Assembly (NCBI GenBank): GCA_025642065.1 | Contig: JAODUP010000156.1 | Coordinates: 1,189,001-1,253,000, forward strand | Reading direction: 5' to 3' | DNA: 64,000 nt | DNA from: Paralvinella palmiformis | Lineage: Eukaryota; Annelida; Polychaeta; Terebellida; Alvinellidae | In this document: positions 62,827-64,000 of the stretch, piece by piece | Layout: every line of letters starts with the position of its first letter | How positions within the stretch are numbered: the stretch's first letter is position 1 | Notes under the pieces: model-generated | What the model was told of the DNA's origin: nothing | Databases searched by the model: none | The model's input: only the letters and a program-made list of their open reading frames with translations | Made by a program: the position numbers and the translations under genes

Positions 62827-64000
62827 CTGAATAATAACAAAAATAATAAATATTAACTTACATTTCGTACAGGAAATACTAATAATTAACAACAGCCTAT
62901 AAGTCTTTGAACAGATGACGTGAGGCTTACACAGACGACGATAATGAAAAATTAGGTGATGTGACCGACAAATTGATAGCCGAATTGCCGAAACTTTGAC
63001 TTTTTCGAGTGTTTCCTTTCAAGGGTTTCTTCTAGTAATGGCATGTCTCTAATTACAATAATTATTCAAAGCTAAAATTTCCCACCCGCACACAACTCTC
63101 CCCCCCCCAAAAAAACCAAAAAACAAACAATCAGAACCAACACCAACTAGTTGAATGGGAAAATCCTTTAAAAAAAAAACCCGACATGTAATACATGTAA
63201 AGAAGAAAGAGATGGGCCAATTCGAATTATCAACACATACACAGAATAGCCACTTCTACAAACTTAGGGAATTTTCAAACGGTTCTTAACTTTCTTGTAT
63301 AGTTCAAAGTTTATCTGAAACCTTTGCATATTCATTCAGCAAACGTTTTGTAAACTGTCGAATACTTCATAATTAAATTAGCCATTTTAAAACTTGGCGC
63401 AGAATTACAGATTCCCTTTTACAGGAAGCAGAATTATAATAGGGGAAAAACATTACATTACTTGTTTTATTTTAGGACAGTGCAAATTACTCTGAGACTA
63501 CTCGAGATTACCATAACACACTCGATCCAATAATGCAGTTTCTGGTTTGACCATAGAACAAACGCCTTCTAGAGTCCGGGATTACATTTTGTTTAAACTC
63601 TGTACTCTATGACCTTGACATATTTTACTGTCTGTAAGTCAAGATAAATAAACCAGACAGCTTTTAGTTTTGTGACCAGATCACTTTTAAGGAAATGTAT
63701 ATTGTTATTATACACCGATGTTTAGATCAATATTCGATATCGCGTCTGGTTTCGTCTCAAAGTATCTTTATTTTCTTAACAATTTCCATTTGACTGCTGC
63801 TAGTATTCATTACCAGATCCAGACGGCAAAGTCGTAAAACAAACATAACGCTATATAAATTATAAATGCCAGTAATTGTGCCTCCGAAGAAACCGTTCCG
63901 TAAATAGAAGAACCGCTGAGTACCAAAATGGCTTCGCTTTGATTATCAATTATTTACGGGTTGTGATTAAACGGAGAGTAAAAACCAGATCCGTCTGGCT
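62827..64000. other. Upstream intron or 5' region of beta-thymosin
   Basis: AT-rich sequence, free of long repeats. The first thymosin coding exon (MSDKP-type leader ending in one base of Asp) was looked for here and not found. Confidence 0.4.

Overview
This is eukaryotic, animal nuclear DNA: spliced genes with GT..AG introns, tRNA-derived SINEs, a non-LTR (LINE) retrotransposon, hAT-type DNA transposons and very many (TA)n, (CA)n and (GA)n microsatellites. The SINE-rich, microsatellite-rich, AT-rich style and the protein sequences suggest a lophotrochozoan, most likely a marine mollusc (inference; no species marker is present).

The backbone of the window is one minus-strand gene spanning 54607 to 14848. 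It encodes a complete neuronal calcium sensor (NCS-1/frequenin-like) of 195 residues in seven coding exons: 54541-54607, 40317-40341 (a 25-nt microexon), 27852-27900, 20800-20889, 18661-18739, 15453-15619 and 14848-14958. All splice phases agree, and the protein has an N-myristoylation start, a cryptic EF1 and three canonical EF-hand loops. About 39 kb of the window is therefore introns of this gene, filled with minisatellites and transposon debris.

Two further minus-strand genes share an unrecognised repeated motif (hydrophobic-I-V-x-R-L-x-x-P-T-x-A-S). One is an intronless 379-codon ORF (7074-8213) downstream of the calcium sensor. The other is a 197-codon ORF (21846-22439) nested inside its intron 3. 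At the right edge, two coding exons of a minus-strand beta-thymosin gene (62743-62826 and 61811-61845) encode the LKKTET actin-binding peptide and its C terminus; the first exon was not found and probably lies beyond the window.

Mobile DNA: at least three SINE families (called A, B and C here) with several target-site duplications (TSDs); a CR1/L2-like LINE on the minus strand (55.6-58.25 kb) split by a 1.74-kb hAT element that itself carries a SINE B; a second LINE fragment on the plus strand (59.49-60.38 kb); a 325-bp hAT MITE at 30833-31157 with a perfect 8-bp TSD; a 2.35-kb segment at 34555-36900 with imperfect inverted ends and an 11-bp direct repeat; and an inverted-repeat-bounded 2.25-kb segment at the left edge holding a decayed FLYWCH zinc-finger fragment. 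Tandem arrays include a 29-copy 35-bp minisatellite about 120 bp upstream of the NCS microexon.
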